Counted from the first letter of the stretch, positions 5,185-12,418 are shown. The stretch: 16,509 nt of DNA from an uncultured Eubacterium sp. (GCA_910584345.1 CAJTZX010000068.1:1-16509), one strand, 5' to 3'. A program made the numbers and translations. Notes: generated by a model from the sequence alone, not told the origin.

Positions 5185-6111
5185 TTATTTTTCTTTGTTG
5201 CAGTATTTGCACACTTTGATTGTTTTTGTTACTTCGTGCTCGCCATAAGCCCATTCGAAGTCTTCCCATGCACCGTGCATGTCTGACTTTAAGTCGTACA
5301 TGGCATGCCACAGTATGATGTCTGTGGCTTCTTCGATAGCATCATTCCATGTGTAGTAGTCAAGTCCGGCTCCGCCGTAGTCTTCTACGTACAGTACCCT
5401 GTCATAGTGGTATGGATAGTCAATGACGTTGCCACGTTCTTTTGTGGTTACAACAACGGTGAAATCGCAGGCTGTTGGACAGTTACCGGGACATACAGCT
5501 TTGTTTTCGCAATCGCAGCCTGAACACATGACGATATATTCATATCCGTCATACTCGGTTGTTTTGATTGTCGTATTCACGTACTTATGGTCTGTACGCT
5601 TGATGCTTTTCTGCAGCTTGCATTTCTTGCAGGTTTTTACGCCTGCACGTTCGCAAGTGGCTTTCTTTGTTACAGTAAACTTATGTTTGCATTTCTTCTG
5701 CTTTGCTGTAGGACCTGCCATCTTTACGGTAACGGTAAGCTGGATTGTAGTAATGTCTTCCAGAAGGCTTACTGCTTTTCCTGTAAGAGTTACTGTGCCA
5801 GAGCCTGCTGCAATAAGTTCCAGACATTCGGTAAGGTCTGACTGGCTGACAAAGTCCATGTTGACCTTTACAATGTTCTTGTCAGATGAAGTCCATTTGT
5901 ACTTAGTGGTAATGTCATTGCCGTCATTGTCTGTCACAATGACTTTCTTTGTGTCACCAGGCTTCATGGTGACTGTTCCCCACTTCTGGACATAAGATGC
6001 TGTAGTTGCAGCATTTGCCGTTGTTACTGATTCAAGGCTGATACCAGTGATTGCAATAGCAGCAATGAGCATGCATGTAATGAATTTCTTGAATGTGTTT
6101 TTAGATTTCAT
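5185..6111 (-). CDS. Secreted Ig-like domain protein with Cys/His knuckle repeats
   Basis: This 308-aa protein is predicted to be exported and to act at or outside the cell surface. It has a classical signal peptide: basic residues, a hydrophobic core at about 11-25, and a TANA-A cleavage site near 34-35. Residues about 45-130 resemble a bacterial Ig-like (BIG2-type) domain, with VTMKPGDTKKV, KYKWTSSDKNIVKV and an AAGSGTVTLTG strand near its end. From about 139 comes the repeat KHKFTVTKKATCERAG followed by TCKKCKL and a later DHKY, a Cys/His pattern common in Lachnospiraceae surface proteins. More Cys lie in MCSGCDCENKAVCPGNCPTAC, and a final CKYC ends the protein. I see no LPXTG, S-layer or transmembrane anchor, so it may be released or bound non-covalently. 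The start is supported by AAAGGAG about 10 nt upstream. The ligand and role are unknown. Confidence 0.8.
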   Translation of the reverse strand: MKSKNTFKKFITCMLIAAIAITGISLESVTTANAATTASYVQKWGTVTMKPGDTKKVIVTDNDGNDITTKYKWTSSDKNIVKVNMDFVSQSDLTECLELIAAGSGTVTLTGKAVSLLEDITTIQLTVTVKMAGPTAKQKKCKHKFTVTKKATCERAGVKTCKKCKLQKSIKRTDHKYVNTTIKTTEYDGYEYIVMCSGCDCENKAVCPGNCPTACDFTVVVTTKERGNVIDYPYHYDRVLYVEDYGGAGLDYYTWNDAIEEATDIILWHAMYDLKSDMHGAWEDFEWAYGEHEVTKTIKVCKYCNKEK

Positions 6112-6390
6112 GATTTTACGCTCCTTTCAAAAGCTGTATTTTTTTTAAGATTATTTGATTTCTGCTTTTTTTTTTGTAAAGCATTTTCAAAATTAAACCC
6201 GTTCGCATAAAAAGTAAAAGAGAATGATAACGTGCATGTACTTGTTTTGTGTTTTGGTTGTGTATTGTTGCTGTTAACTGTGTGTCGGATGCTATGATTG
6301 TTGTGGTTGTGTTGTTATCGTTTGTTGATTTTCCTGGCCTGAAGTATTGAAACTTTTAAAAATTTCATGATTTCAAGGCTTAGGTGTGGT

Positions 6391-6428
6391 TTCTGCAAAA
6401 CAGCATATTTATGAGCTGTTTTGCAGAA
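6391..6428. terminator. Perfect 14-bp stem-loop
   Basis: TTCTGCAAAACAGC (6391-6404) and its exact reverse complement (6415-6428) enclose a 10-nt loop. It is followed 12 bp later by another hairpin. It lies about 170 bp past the lipoprotein stop codon and has no good U-run on either side. It may be a weak terminator, an mRNA-stabilising structure, or part of a small RNA. Confidence 0.45.
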
Positions 6429-6440
6429 TGATTTGTGTCC

Positions 6441-6471
6441 AGCTTCTGCCCGTTTTGAGCTGCGGGCAAGA
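6441..6471. terminator. GC-rich stem-loop next to the 14-bp hairpin
   Basis: CTTCTGCCCG pairs with CGGGCAAGAAG (one bulged A) around a 10-nt loop. It is the GC-richest structure in the region and the first hairpin that leftward transcripts from the lipoprotein gene would meet, so it is a plausible terminator despite lacking a long U tract. Confidence 0.45.
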
Positions 6472-6598
6472 AGTGAACTTAGGATTATTTTGCATCATGT
6501 TAAGGTCTCTGCCTCCTCTCAAAGTTGATAAATATAATATATTGTTGCAATAAAACTACCCTTTTTCATGTGTGCTGCCTAAGAATCCCGTCAGTCTT

Positions 6599-7123
6599 TT
6601 ATGAAATCCACGGAACAACTGCCCATTTCCCTTCTATTTTCAAAGCAATCATAAGTGTTTCGTCATTGCTCTGGACAGAATCACCAGATGCCGTTGTCTG
6701 TTCAACCGCAACCTCCAGGATACATGCTTTCGTTGCCTGTCTGGCATATTCCTCGTATTCTTCACCTATCAGGTCATCTTTCATAAGAGTTTGTTCTATT
6801 TCATCACCTTCCAGTATTACATCATCCAAAATTCCAATCAGTTCAAATTCCAGTATGTAATTGCCTGATACGGTCAGAAATGCCCCTGATATATTTCCTC
6901 CTACAAATGATTCCTTCATTTTTACAACGTCTCCTTCATTCAAGCCTGTTTCCAGATTTTGAAGAAGCGTCTCGAATGTCTCATAGCTGTCGTCATCCGT
7001 TTCATATTCTTCCTCTTTTGGTACTGTCTCCTCTGGCCGTTCTTTTTTACTATTGCACCCGGACAGTGCTATTGCCGCCATAAGAGTACATAATACAAAC
7101 GCTGATAGTTTTTTCTTCCTCAT
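6599..7123 (-). CDS. Predicted lipoprotein of unknown function
   Basis: This 174-aa protein should be anchored to the outer face of the membrane as a lipoprotein. The basic start MRKKK is followed by a hydrophobic core and a lipobox LSGC with the acylated Cys at 23. A charged linker of Lys, Glu and Asp (about 24-47) leads to a domain with alternating hydrophobic strands. One runs GNISGAFLTVSGNYILEFELIG (about 75-97), and the end is LMIALKIEGKWAVVPWI. The layout (NTF2-like or DUF4878-like, with a terminal 'evGKW' strand) recalls small Clostridial lipoproteins, but I cannot name the family. The start at 7123 has AGGAACAA about 8 nt upstream. A near-consensus promoter lies at 7269-7297, giving a leader of about 139 nt. 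It is a single-gene transcript, divergent from the xre gene at 7413. Confidence 0.75.
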   Translation of the reverse strand: MRKKKLSAFVLCTLMAAIALSGCNSKKERPEETVPKEEEYETDDDSYETFETLLQNLETGLNEGDVVKMKESFVGGNISGAFLTVSGNYILEFELIGILDDVILEGDEIEQTLMKDDLIGEEYEEYARQATKACILEVAVEQTTASGDSVQSNDETLMIALKIEGKWAVVPWIS

Positions 7124-7412
7124 TGCTTTGTTCCTGATCCCCCTATCTTCAGCTTCTTTATATCCGATCCTTTCATAAGCCTTATATTGCTCTTTTTTAA
7201 GTCATTCCCTCTTTCTGCCTTGTCTGATTGGCTTCATCCCGTCCAGACCGACACTAATGTTAAGATAGATTATAATACCGTTTTAAACTTATGTCAACTA
7301 GAAGTATCATATTAGAATATTGCATATCCCATATGTTCGTTTAGTTTGCTTTATGGTAATGAAATATCCAGCTAACTGTTTTACTCTGAAATTAAAAAAG
7401 GAGTTAAAAATT
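7124..7412. other. Divergent intergenic region between the lipoprotein and xre genes
   Basis: Besides the consensus leftward promoter at 7269-7297, the region holds the ~139-nt lipoprotein leader (7124-7262). No strong rightward promoter for xre was found; TAGAAT near 7311-7316 lacks a good -35. The ribosome site for xre is AAGGAG at about 7398-7403. Confidence 0.5.
7269..7297 (-). promoter_or_regulatory. Perfect-consensus sigma-A promoter for the lipoprotein gene
   Basis: On the minus strand, TTGACA (7292-7297) and TATAAT (7269-7274) are separated by exactly 17 bp. Transcription should start near 7262. It points away from the xre gene starting at 7413, and its -35 lies about 115 bp from that start, so the Xre protein could act here. 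No clear operator palindrome is visible. Confidence 0.85.
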
Positions 7413-7697
7413 ATGATAGCTGATAAGATTAAGGAACTACGGGAATCAAACAGCATGACACAGAACGAGGTTGCAAAAAGGCTTGGCATCACACGCAGCA
7501 GTGTGAATGCCTGGGAAATGGGCATTTCTGTCCCATCTACAATGTATATTGTGGAGCTGGCACAGCTTTTTTCTGTGTCCGCTGACTATATTCTTGGGCT
7601 GGAGTCCAGGGCAGTGCTTGACATTTCCGAACTGGATGATGAAAGTGTGAAGATATTAAACGATATGGTGCGTTATATGCGTGACAGGCAAAGGTAG
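7413..7697 (+). CDS. Xre-family (HTH_3) transcriptional regulator
   Basis: This 94-aa DNA-binding regulator belongs to the Cro/CI type. MIADKIKELRESNSMTQ leads into a helix-turn-helix (about 16-35) with the typical TQNEVAKRLGITRSSVNAWE pattern. VPSTMYIVELAQLFSVSADYILGLE (40-64) completes the five-helix fold. A short acidic C-terminal tail (about 65-94) may help dimerisation. The ATG at 7413 is chosen because AAGGAG lies about 9 nt upstream; an upstream Met at 7320 adds 31 residues unlike the family and has no ribosome site. It is divergent from the lipoprotein gene and followed by a truncated second xre. It is likely a repressor of its own or neighbouring genes, but the operator is not identified. 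Confidence 0.9.
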   Translation: MIADKIKELRESNSMTQNEVAKRLGITRSSVNAWEMGISVPSTMYIVELAQLFSVSADYILGLESRAVLDISELDDESVKILNDMVRYMRDRQR

Positions 7698-7749
7698 ATG
7701 GCTCTGCCAGCTATTTTTAGAATTCTTTTAGAATTATCACTATTGATAT

Positions 7750-7760
7750 CAGACTGTCTG
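7750..7760. promoter_or_regulatory. Small palindrome, possible operator
   Basis: CAGACTGTCTG is a perfect 5-bp inverted repeat around a central T. It lies in the gap between the two xre reading frames, 10 bp before the larger inverted repeat at 7770-7816. Binding by an Xre protein is a guess. Confidence 0.3.
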
Positions 7761-7769
7761 TATGATACT

Positions 7770-7816
7770 CTGTTACCAGACACTTTTAACTTTAACCACA
7801 AAAGGACTGGTAACAG
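7770..7816 (+). promoter_or_regulatory. Perfect 10-bp inverted repeat ending at a start codon
   Basis: CTGTTACCAG (7770-7779) and CTGGTAACAG (7807-7816) are exact reverse complements. The right arm ends at the base before the ATG of the truncated xre. The ribosome site AAAGGA (7801-7806) is at the end of the loop. The pair could be a two-site operator or an RNA hairpin controlling translation of the original gene. Confidence 0.5.
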
Positions 7817-7909
7817 ATGATAGCACACAGGATCAGAGAATTAAGAGAACGCAACCATCCATATCCAGGCCGTCCACCTGCGGCATACGGTAGAGCCTGC
7901 TGTCGTTGA
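7817..7909 (+). pseudogene. Truncated second xre gene (first 13 codons only)
   Basis: An ATG with AAAGGA upstream begins MIAHRIRELRERN, closely parallel to MIADKIKELRESN of the intact xre gene at 7413. After residue 13 (base 7855) the similarity stops and the frame reads into the antisense of the neighbouring DUF5688-like gene, ending at a TGA at 7907-7909. The regulatory sequence in front looks intact, but the helix-turn-helix is missing. It is therefore the remnant of a second regulator lost by deletion or recombination at about 7856. Confidence 0.7.
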
Positions 7910-8159
7910 TAATGGCTGCGGCAGCGTTCTCTACTGTCTTTTTTTCGTCTAAGTACGCCCTGTACCATCTATCCAGGCAGAAGCCCGTTATGATATCCGT
8001 CCACGGGCGTATGACCAGCAGTACCGTCCTGGAGCCGCCATCCCACAGGTCTACACTGGCAGAACGTATCTTTACCCCTGCAAGCTCCTCTGGTAATGCC
8101 TCCCTGACATATTGGAGTACCTTCTCCGCAAACTGCTCTTTGCTTATTGTTTCATTCAT
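7833..8159 (-). pseudogene. DUF5688-like protein, probably truncated at the C-terminus
   Basis: The frame reads 108 residues. The first 100 look like a genuine protein: ISKEQFAEKVLQYVREALPEE (5-25), then a strand ending in LLVIRPW (47-53), then CLDRWYRAYLDEKKTVENAA (61-80). This order of amphipathic helix, short strand and 'L-YL' helix resembles the N-terminus of DUF5688 proteins of Lachnospiraceae, which as I recall are considerably longer. The last residues (GCVLLIL) are encoded by the antisense of the xre remnant at 7817-7855, so the natural C-terminus is missing. The start at 8159 has a strong AGGAGG ribosome site. Expression of a short product is possible, but I regard it as a broken gene. 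DUF5688 assignment is from memory and moderate. Confidence 0.6.
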
Positions 8160-8332
8160 GCTTCATTTCCTCCTGTAGATTGTATATTTACAGGAACGAA
8201 CCCGCGCCCGCAGGGCGTATTCAAGTGGAAACAGTCAGAATATCACATGCGGGGTACAAGACCTCACTTTTTACAGTTTATAAATACTTCGTAGTGGCTT
8301 CTTGTTGGCTCATATACCGTTTAGTTTTTTGA

Positions 8333-8560
8333 TATATAGATTTGGCTTGTACACTACCAGAAGGGGGGGAAGTTATACAGAGGATCGCAAGGTTATCGCA
8401 TAATGCAAATCAGGAGATTGGTTCTTTCAGAGAACTTTTGTTTAAAAGATTCTATGGATTTAGAAAATTGAATGATGATGTGTATGCAATGCAGACTACT
8501 TTATGTGAGCGTAGAAATAATATAGAAAAGACTGTGGATGAAACGAATAATCTGATATAA
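8333..8560 (+). CDS. Short open frame, hypothetical, possible 3' remnant
   Basis: The frame is open from 8333 to a TAA at 8558-8560. Its content looks protein-like and helical: VIQRIARLSHNANQEIGSFR, then LLFKRFYGFRKLNDDVYAMQ, then a heptad-like ERRNNIEKTVDETNNLI. There is no good start: TTG at 8342 lacks a ribosome site and the first ATG comes late. The frame is followed about 110 bp later by a strong terminator at 8669-8702. It may be the 3' end of a gene whose 5' part was lost, as with the neighbouring scar at 7856. No family recognised. Confidence 0.4.
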   Translation, partial: YIDLACTLPEGGEVIQRIARLSHNANQEIGSFRELLFKRFYGFRKLNDDVYAMQTTLCERRNNIEKTVDETNNLI

Positions 8561-8668
8561 ATTTAGTGGTCATGAGGGGATGTCTGACTATGATAACTGT
8601 ATCGAATTAGTCTTTTTGCCAAAAGTAGTAAATTAGTAGTAAAATAGCTGAAATTGCCTTAAATAACG

Positions 8669-8707
8669 TTGACAAACCCTTGTAAATCAAGGGTTTGTCA
8701 ATTTTTG
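8669..8707 (+). terminator. Strong intrinsic terminator, rightward
   Basis: A perfect 14-bp stem (8669-8682/8688-8701) with a 5-nt loop is followed by TTTTTG. It would end transcription of the short + strand frame at 8333-8560. Its left arm and loop contain AAACCCTTGTAAAT, which also occurs inside the repeat-rich region at 2858-2871. Confidence 0.8.
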
Positions 8708-8727
8708 TTTCAAGTTTCCTATAAAAC

Positions 8728-8777
8728 AAAAAAATGTATAACCAAAACACATGATGTTTCCGGTTACGCATTTTTTT
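8728..8777. terminator. Bidirectional hairpin between convergent genes
   Basis: AAAAAAATG (8728-8736) pairs with CATTTTTTT (8769-8777), and the stem continues through ATAACC/GGTTA with G-U pairs and a mismatch. It gives a run of seven U on either strand. It lies 21 bp past the stop of the leftward Xre gene (8799-9191) and is its likely terminator. Confidence 0.6.
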
Positions 8778-8798
8778 GTTATTGGTCAAATGATAAAT

Positions 8799-9191
8799 TT
8801 ATAAGCCGACCGCCTCTCCTTCATCATCCGATGAAGGCTGTATGTCATCTTCATTCGCATGTGCAGAAGAAATTTTAAGCAGTCCCTGCATATAGGCATT
8901 GACAAGTCTCTTTTCTTCCCTCGGAAGACGATGAAAATCTGCTAATAACTGCTGATCTGCAACTGTCAGCTTTTTCACTGCTGTTCCTTCTTCATCAAAA
9001 AATTCTGATAAAGTAATCCCTAATCCATCACATACACGCATAAGTGTTGATACTGACGGCACATTATTACGGTGAAATGTATTACTCAAAGTTGAATAAC
9101 TAATATCGGCTTCTTTTGCCAAACGATACAACGTCCATCCCCGTTCTTCTAAAAGCTGCGTCACTTTATTCAGTACATATTCTTCCTTCAT
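8799..9191 (-). CDS. Xre-family regulator with acidic C-terminal tail
   Basis: This 130-aa cytoplasmic regulator has an N-terminal HTH_3 domain (about 6-66). The helix-turn-helix TLYRLAKEADISYSTLSNTF occupies about 20-39, followed by PSVSTLMRVCDGLGITLSEFF. Such a layout is typical of phage- and element-type repressors. Residues 77-106 (ADQQLLADFHRLPREEKRLV...) resemble the short helical region seen after this HTH in many Clostridial homologues. The last 20 residues are acidic and probably unstructured. The ATG at 9191 is the only in-frame start; AGGAGG lies 13 nt upstream, a rather long spacing. A good promoter is at 9340-9368. Its neighbours are convergent remnants on the left and the divergently unrelated glycan operon terminator on the right. 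Confidence 0.88.
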   Translation of the reverse strand: MKEEYVLNKVTQLLEERGWTLYRLAKEADISYSTLSNTFHRNNVPSVSTLMRVCDGLGITLSEFFDEEGTAVKKLTVADQQLLADFHRLPREEKRLVNAYMQGLLKISSAHANEDDIQPSSDDEGEAVGL

Positions 9192-9251
9192 TTAATAATT
9201 TTGACCTCCTCGTTTGTATTTGTATAACTCTGATATTCTCATATGTATTAT

Positions 9252-9314
9252 ATATTTATATTGTAATTTATACTGTTGATTCTCAAAAGATGATAATACG
9301 TACAATATAAATAT
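9252..9314. promoter_or_regulatory. 14-bp inverted repeat in the xre leader, possible operator
   Basis: ATATTTATATTGTA (9252-9265) and its exact reverse complement (9301-9314) lie 35 bp apart inside the leader of the leftward xre gene, downstream of its promoter. This arrangement could be an autoregulatory pair of sites or an RNA structure. AT-rich sequence makes chance more likely. Confidence 0.35.
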
Positions 9315-9339
9315 GTCGCAAATGAGATATATCGATTTC

Positions 9340-9368
9340 ATTTTACCACCATTATTGTATTTTTTCAA
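9340..9368 (-). promoter_or_regulatory. Sigma-A promoter of the leftward xre gene
   Basis: On the minus strand TTGAAA (9363-9368) and TAAAAT (9340-9345) are separated by 17 bp. Transcription would start near 9333, giving a leader of about 140 nt that contains the 14-bp inverted repeat. Confidence 0.65.
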
Positions 9369-9416
9369 TGCTTATTAGTATTTTTTTGAAAATTTTTTGT
9401 AACTCTTGATTCTACG

Positions 9417-9454
9417 AAAAAAAGTTAAGACCGTGAACTTCCATTCTCGGTCTT
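9417..9454 (-). terminator. Terminator of the glycan operon
   Basis: AAGACCG (9427-9433) pairs with CGGTCTT (9448-9454), with further GAA/TTC pairing inside. On the minus strand the stem is followed by AACTTTTTTT (seven U from 9417-9423). It lies 34 bp past the last operon gene, so it closes the leftward transcript and protects the xre promoter. Confidence 0.85.
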
Positions 9455-9487
9455 TTCACAAATTTGCTATTATTTATATTTTTAATT

Positions 9488-11143
9488 CTATAAATACATA
9501 GATGCAGCATCTTGTCTCGCCATCGTTATCATTTCTTCTGCCCTATGCTTCCATGTATGGGTCTGTAAAGCTTTCTGATATCCATTTTCACTAATATCAG
9601 CTAAACGATCTGGTGATGCTAAAAAAGAATGGACGATTTTCGGCAGTTGATCCAGTTTTGCCAAATCATAAAAAAGGATATCCTCTTCTTGTTTAAACTG
9701 TTGTTCAAGATAAGGATTACGCTCTGTTAGTACGACCGCTTTTTGAAGCATACTATTAATAATACGTTCTGTAATTGCATTTTTATGCCAGGACATAATA
9801 TTCAGTGCTATTTTTGATTGCTGCCATATCTCAAGACTTTCATCTATTGTTAAATCTTTCTCATGCCATACAAAATTTACATGATTGCGTAACGGGCAAG
9901 TTTTCCAGCTTTGACCAAATACATCCACTTTTATTCCATTCTCTATCAATACTTGAATTATTTTCGTCCTATATCGATATGCCATATATAATGTAAAATG
10001 ATGAAATCGATACAATAAATCTTTAAAATCTGCATCTGAAATTACTTTTCCGTCATGATCTAACACCCGTTGGAGAAGTTCTTCCGCAGGTAAATCTGGA
10101 TGTTTACGCATATACATCCAGAAATGATTGAGAAGAAAACGCATTGGACGATTTAGCGTTTGAATCTGTGCAGCTACATAATTTGTGTTATCCACATAAC
10201 TACCAATAAAAACAATATCGTAGATACGTTCTTTTGTAGTCTCAAGAGGCTTTAAAATTCCTCCCGGAGGCAAAAAACGGACGTTTACCAGATAATGCCT
10301 CCTGCCAAAAAGCACATAATTCAGGTCAGGCGATAATATTGTTAAATTTTTCGGCGTTTGTTCCAAATGTTGCCGAAAGGAATTAATATGATCGAATACA
10401 AAGTTATATTTTGGCCCGTTTATCTTATCATGAAGAAAACTTTGATCTGTTAAACGTGCAGAAAACATATAAGATTGAATTCCAATAATAGCCTGAAAAC
10501 TGCAATCAATGTATCTGGCGGCATCCATATGCGATTCTTTTGACAAATCAAAATATTCCACCAAATATCCTTGGTGCTCTAACGCCATACCCAGATAATC
10601 AGCAAATACGCTTAAAATATGATAGCATACCACATCACCAGTATAAATCAAAAATGGCTGGCTGCCCTGATAATAATACTCGAAAGCAAAACGCCTGCAA
10701 AGCATGTCTTCTAAAAAATCAATTGTCTGTGCATAGCAATCTAATTGTTTTGCAATATTCAAAATACTATGAACCGCACTATCAAATAGATGATGCTCCA
10801 ATAATATATTTTTATAAAGCGCTGTGATATAACAATCTGTTTTTAATCCGTCTTCACTTAAAGGCTCTTCCTTTGGAGATAAAATCATATAAGAATCTAA
10901 ATTAGCTGGAGCTGTATCAGTAATACAGATCGGATATATACACGCTAGCCTTAAAAGAAATTCATAGCTTTGTTTGGCTGGTAACCGTTCATTAAGCACA
11001 CTGACTTTTTTTAAGCATTGCCTGGGAATATAAACAGTCCCAATGATAAGAGTTTCATCCAGTAAAATATCCAGAAATTCCAAATACCGGTTTTGTGAAG
11101 AAATTTTACTTTGAATCACAATTGTACATGTTTCTACATTCAT
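9488..11143 (-). CDS. CgeB-like glycosyltransferase with an extra N-terminal region
   Basis: This 551-aa cytoplasmic protein probably transfers a sugar to a surface glycan or protein. The C-terminal part (about 425-545) fits the Glyco_trans_1_2/CgeB fold: SKIALNIMSWHKNAITERIINSM (443-465), VVLTERNPYLEQQF, then DILFYDLAKLDQLPKI and a closing helix. A middle part from about 165 (FLIYTGDVVCYHILSVF) to about 300 resembles the N-terminal DUF3880-like half of such enzymes. The first 150 residues, with ETLIIGTVYIPRQCL and YEFLLRLACIYPICIT, read like the end of a GT2-type domain without a visible D-x-D, so the protein may be a truncated fusion. The start has AAAGGAG about 7 nt upstream. It is the last gene of the operon, 40 bp after the other CgeB-like gene and before a strong terminator. 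Donor and acceptor are unknown. Confidence 0.8.
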   Translation of the reverse strand: MNVETCTIVIQSKISSQNRYLEFLDILLDETLIIGTVYIPRQCLKKVSVLNERLPAKQSYEFLLRLACIYPICITDTAPANLDSYMILSPKEEPLSEDGLKTDCYITALYKNILLEHHLFDSAVHSILNIAKQLDCYAQTIDFLEDMLCRRFAFEYYYQGSQPFLIYTGDVVCYHILSVFADYLGMALEHQGYLVEYFDLSKESHMDAARYIDCSFQAIIGIQSYMFSARLTDQSFLHDKINGPKYNFVFDHINSFRQHLEQTPKNLTILSPDLNYVLFGRRHYLVNVRFLPPGGILKPLETTKERIYDIVFIGSYVDNTNYVAAQIQTLNRPMRFLLNHFWMYMRKHPDLPAEELLQRVLDHDGKVISDADFKDLLYRFHHFTLYMAYRYRTKIIQVLIENGIKVDVFGQSWKTCPLRNHVNFVWHEKDLTIDESLEIWQQSKIALNIMSWHKNAITERIINSMLQKAVVLTERNPYLEQQFKQEEDILFYDLAKLDQLPKIVHSFLASPDRLADISENGYQKALQTHTWKHRAEEMITMARQDAASMYL

Positions 11144-11183
11144 AAGGAACTCCTTTACTCAACCTATCGGTCAAATAGTATTA

Positions 11184-12344
11184 CTATCTGAAAGCTATAT
11201 CAAATATTTCGGGAAGAAGCCTTTCATAAGTAAAATATTTTTGCGCTTTCAGGTTTCCATTGTGTGCAATGCGCTCTCGTTCACTGTCATGGGAAAGGTA
11301 GAAAGAAATCTTATCCATCATATCTTCGTTGCTTTCGTACCATACGATATCTTCTCCATTTTGAAAATATTGTGTAAATTCCATCTGATAATTCGTTAAA
11401 AGAAAACCATGTGAACCAAGAATATCAATAACACGAAGAGGTATCCCGGATAAAATGGAACGAAGGGTAATGTTTAAATTAATCTTACTTGTATAAAAAA
11501 TTTTAGGCATCTGATAAATATAACCGGCATATCCTTTGTAATTTACCGGCAAGCTGACAGGTTCCTTTGGAGCATATAAATCTACCTGATATGTTTGCCC
11601 AATCAGATCGAGTACCTTTCGCCGTTCCATAACAGTTATTTTCTTACGTATCATATTTCGAAACAAATCATCCTGATAATCAATATATTGGTCTCCTAAA
11701 TCTACTTTCACGTATTTCGCCATTTCCTGGCATTTCTCATGACCAAATAAAGAATCACATAAATCAAATCCATAAATCATCTGCTGTGCATCCATGACAG
11801 CATGAATGTAGCCATCTAAATAGGGAGGAAGATAATTGATTTGATTAAAAAAATCGTATGCGTCATCATACAGGGTACCTAAAAAAGTAACTTCATGCTC
11901 ATACTGCAGCTGCATACTTTGAACAAAATTTTCCAGGCGAGGTTTATGATATGCAAGTGGCATATGGTAAACTGTCCGAATACCTTTTTTACGATATTTT
12001 TCATATAGTAAATAATCAAACAAAAACACTCTGTTACAGTCATTAGATAAAGTGACAGAGTCTAAAGTAAAATGCGGTGAATCGAAAATCCATGAAATAT
12101 ATCTAATCCGGCAGTCCGCGGCAACTCTTGAAATTACCGGAAAATAGTTAAATGTAAAAATACAATCATATGGCTGTGCTGTACAATATTTTTTTAACTG
12201 TTCCATAAAAATTTCATCTATATCATAGTTTTTTATCCTACCAGATATAACATCTACAGTAAAACCCAGACTGAGCATAGCTTTTGTACAATCCTGAAAA
12301 GTATTTTCAGCCCATGTATAGTATAATATTTTATGCGTTGTCAT
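11184..12344 (-). CDS. CgeB-like glycosyltransferase (DUF3880 plus Glyco_trans_1_2)
   Basis: This 386-aa protein has the full CgeB-like layout. The N-terminal half holds KILYYTWAENTFQDCTKAM (5-23) and YDCIFTFNYFPVISRV (59-74), followed by RYISWIFDSPHFTL, the hallmark of DUF3880. The C-terminal half (about 284-386) has NLNITLRSILSGIPLRVIDI, GSHGFLLTNYQMEF and a DIVWYESNEDMMDKI helix, typical of Glyco_trans_1_2. CgeB itself modifies the Bacillus spore surface; relatives act in capsule and flagellin glycosylation. A GGAG sequence lies about 7 nt before the ATG. It is 74 bp after the StrF-like gene on its right and 40 bp before the longer CgeB-like gene, so they are probably co-transcribed. I am sure of the family, not the substrate. 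Confidence 0.88.
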   Translation of the reverse strand: MTTHKILYYTWAENTFQDCTKAMLSLGFTVDVISGRIKNYDIDEIFMEQLKKYCTAQPYDCIFTFNYFPVISRVAADCRIRYISWIFDSPHFTLDSVTLSNDCNRVFLFDYLLYEKYRKKGIRTVYHMPLAYHKPRLENFVQSMQLQYEHEVTFLGTLYDDAYDFFNQINYLPPYLDGYIHAVMDAQQMIYGFDLCDSLFGHEKCQEMAKYVKVDLGDQYIDYQDDLFRNMIRKKITVMERRKVLDLIGQTYQVDLYAPKEPVSLPVNYKGYAGYIYQMPKIFYTSKINLNITLRSILSGIPLRVIDILGSHGFLLTNYQMEFTQYFQNGEDIVWYESNEDMMDKISFYLSHDSERERIAHNGNLKAQKYFTYERLLPEIFDIAFR

Positions 12345-12418
12345 TGCTTACTCCAATGTATTTTATATATATTTCTTTGCGAATAAAGATTTGAAAACCA
12401 ATATCTGTCTGCATCATA

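Larger units (their letters stand above)
6112..6598. other. Intergenic region with two tandem hairpins
   Basis: These 487 bp separate two leftward genes. Bases 6130-6180 hold two long T tracts on the + strand. No promoter of good consensus was found for the secreted-protein gene; TTTACT-17-TAATTT on the minus strand around 6194-6222 is only a weak candidate. The clear structures are the hairpins at 6391-6428 and 6441-6471. Bases 6472-6598 show no gene. Confidence 0.5.

Noticed and set aside
5423..5995. 190-codon + strand frame opposite the secreted protein
   Set aside because: It is entirely antisense to a gene with a signal peptide, ribosome site and recognisable domains.
8607..8789. 60-codon leftward frame over two hairpins
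   Set aside because: It is made of the 8669-8707 terminator and the 8728-8777 hairpin; no ribosome site, and protein sequence is low-complexity.
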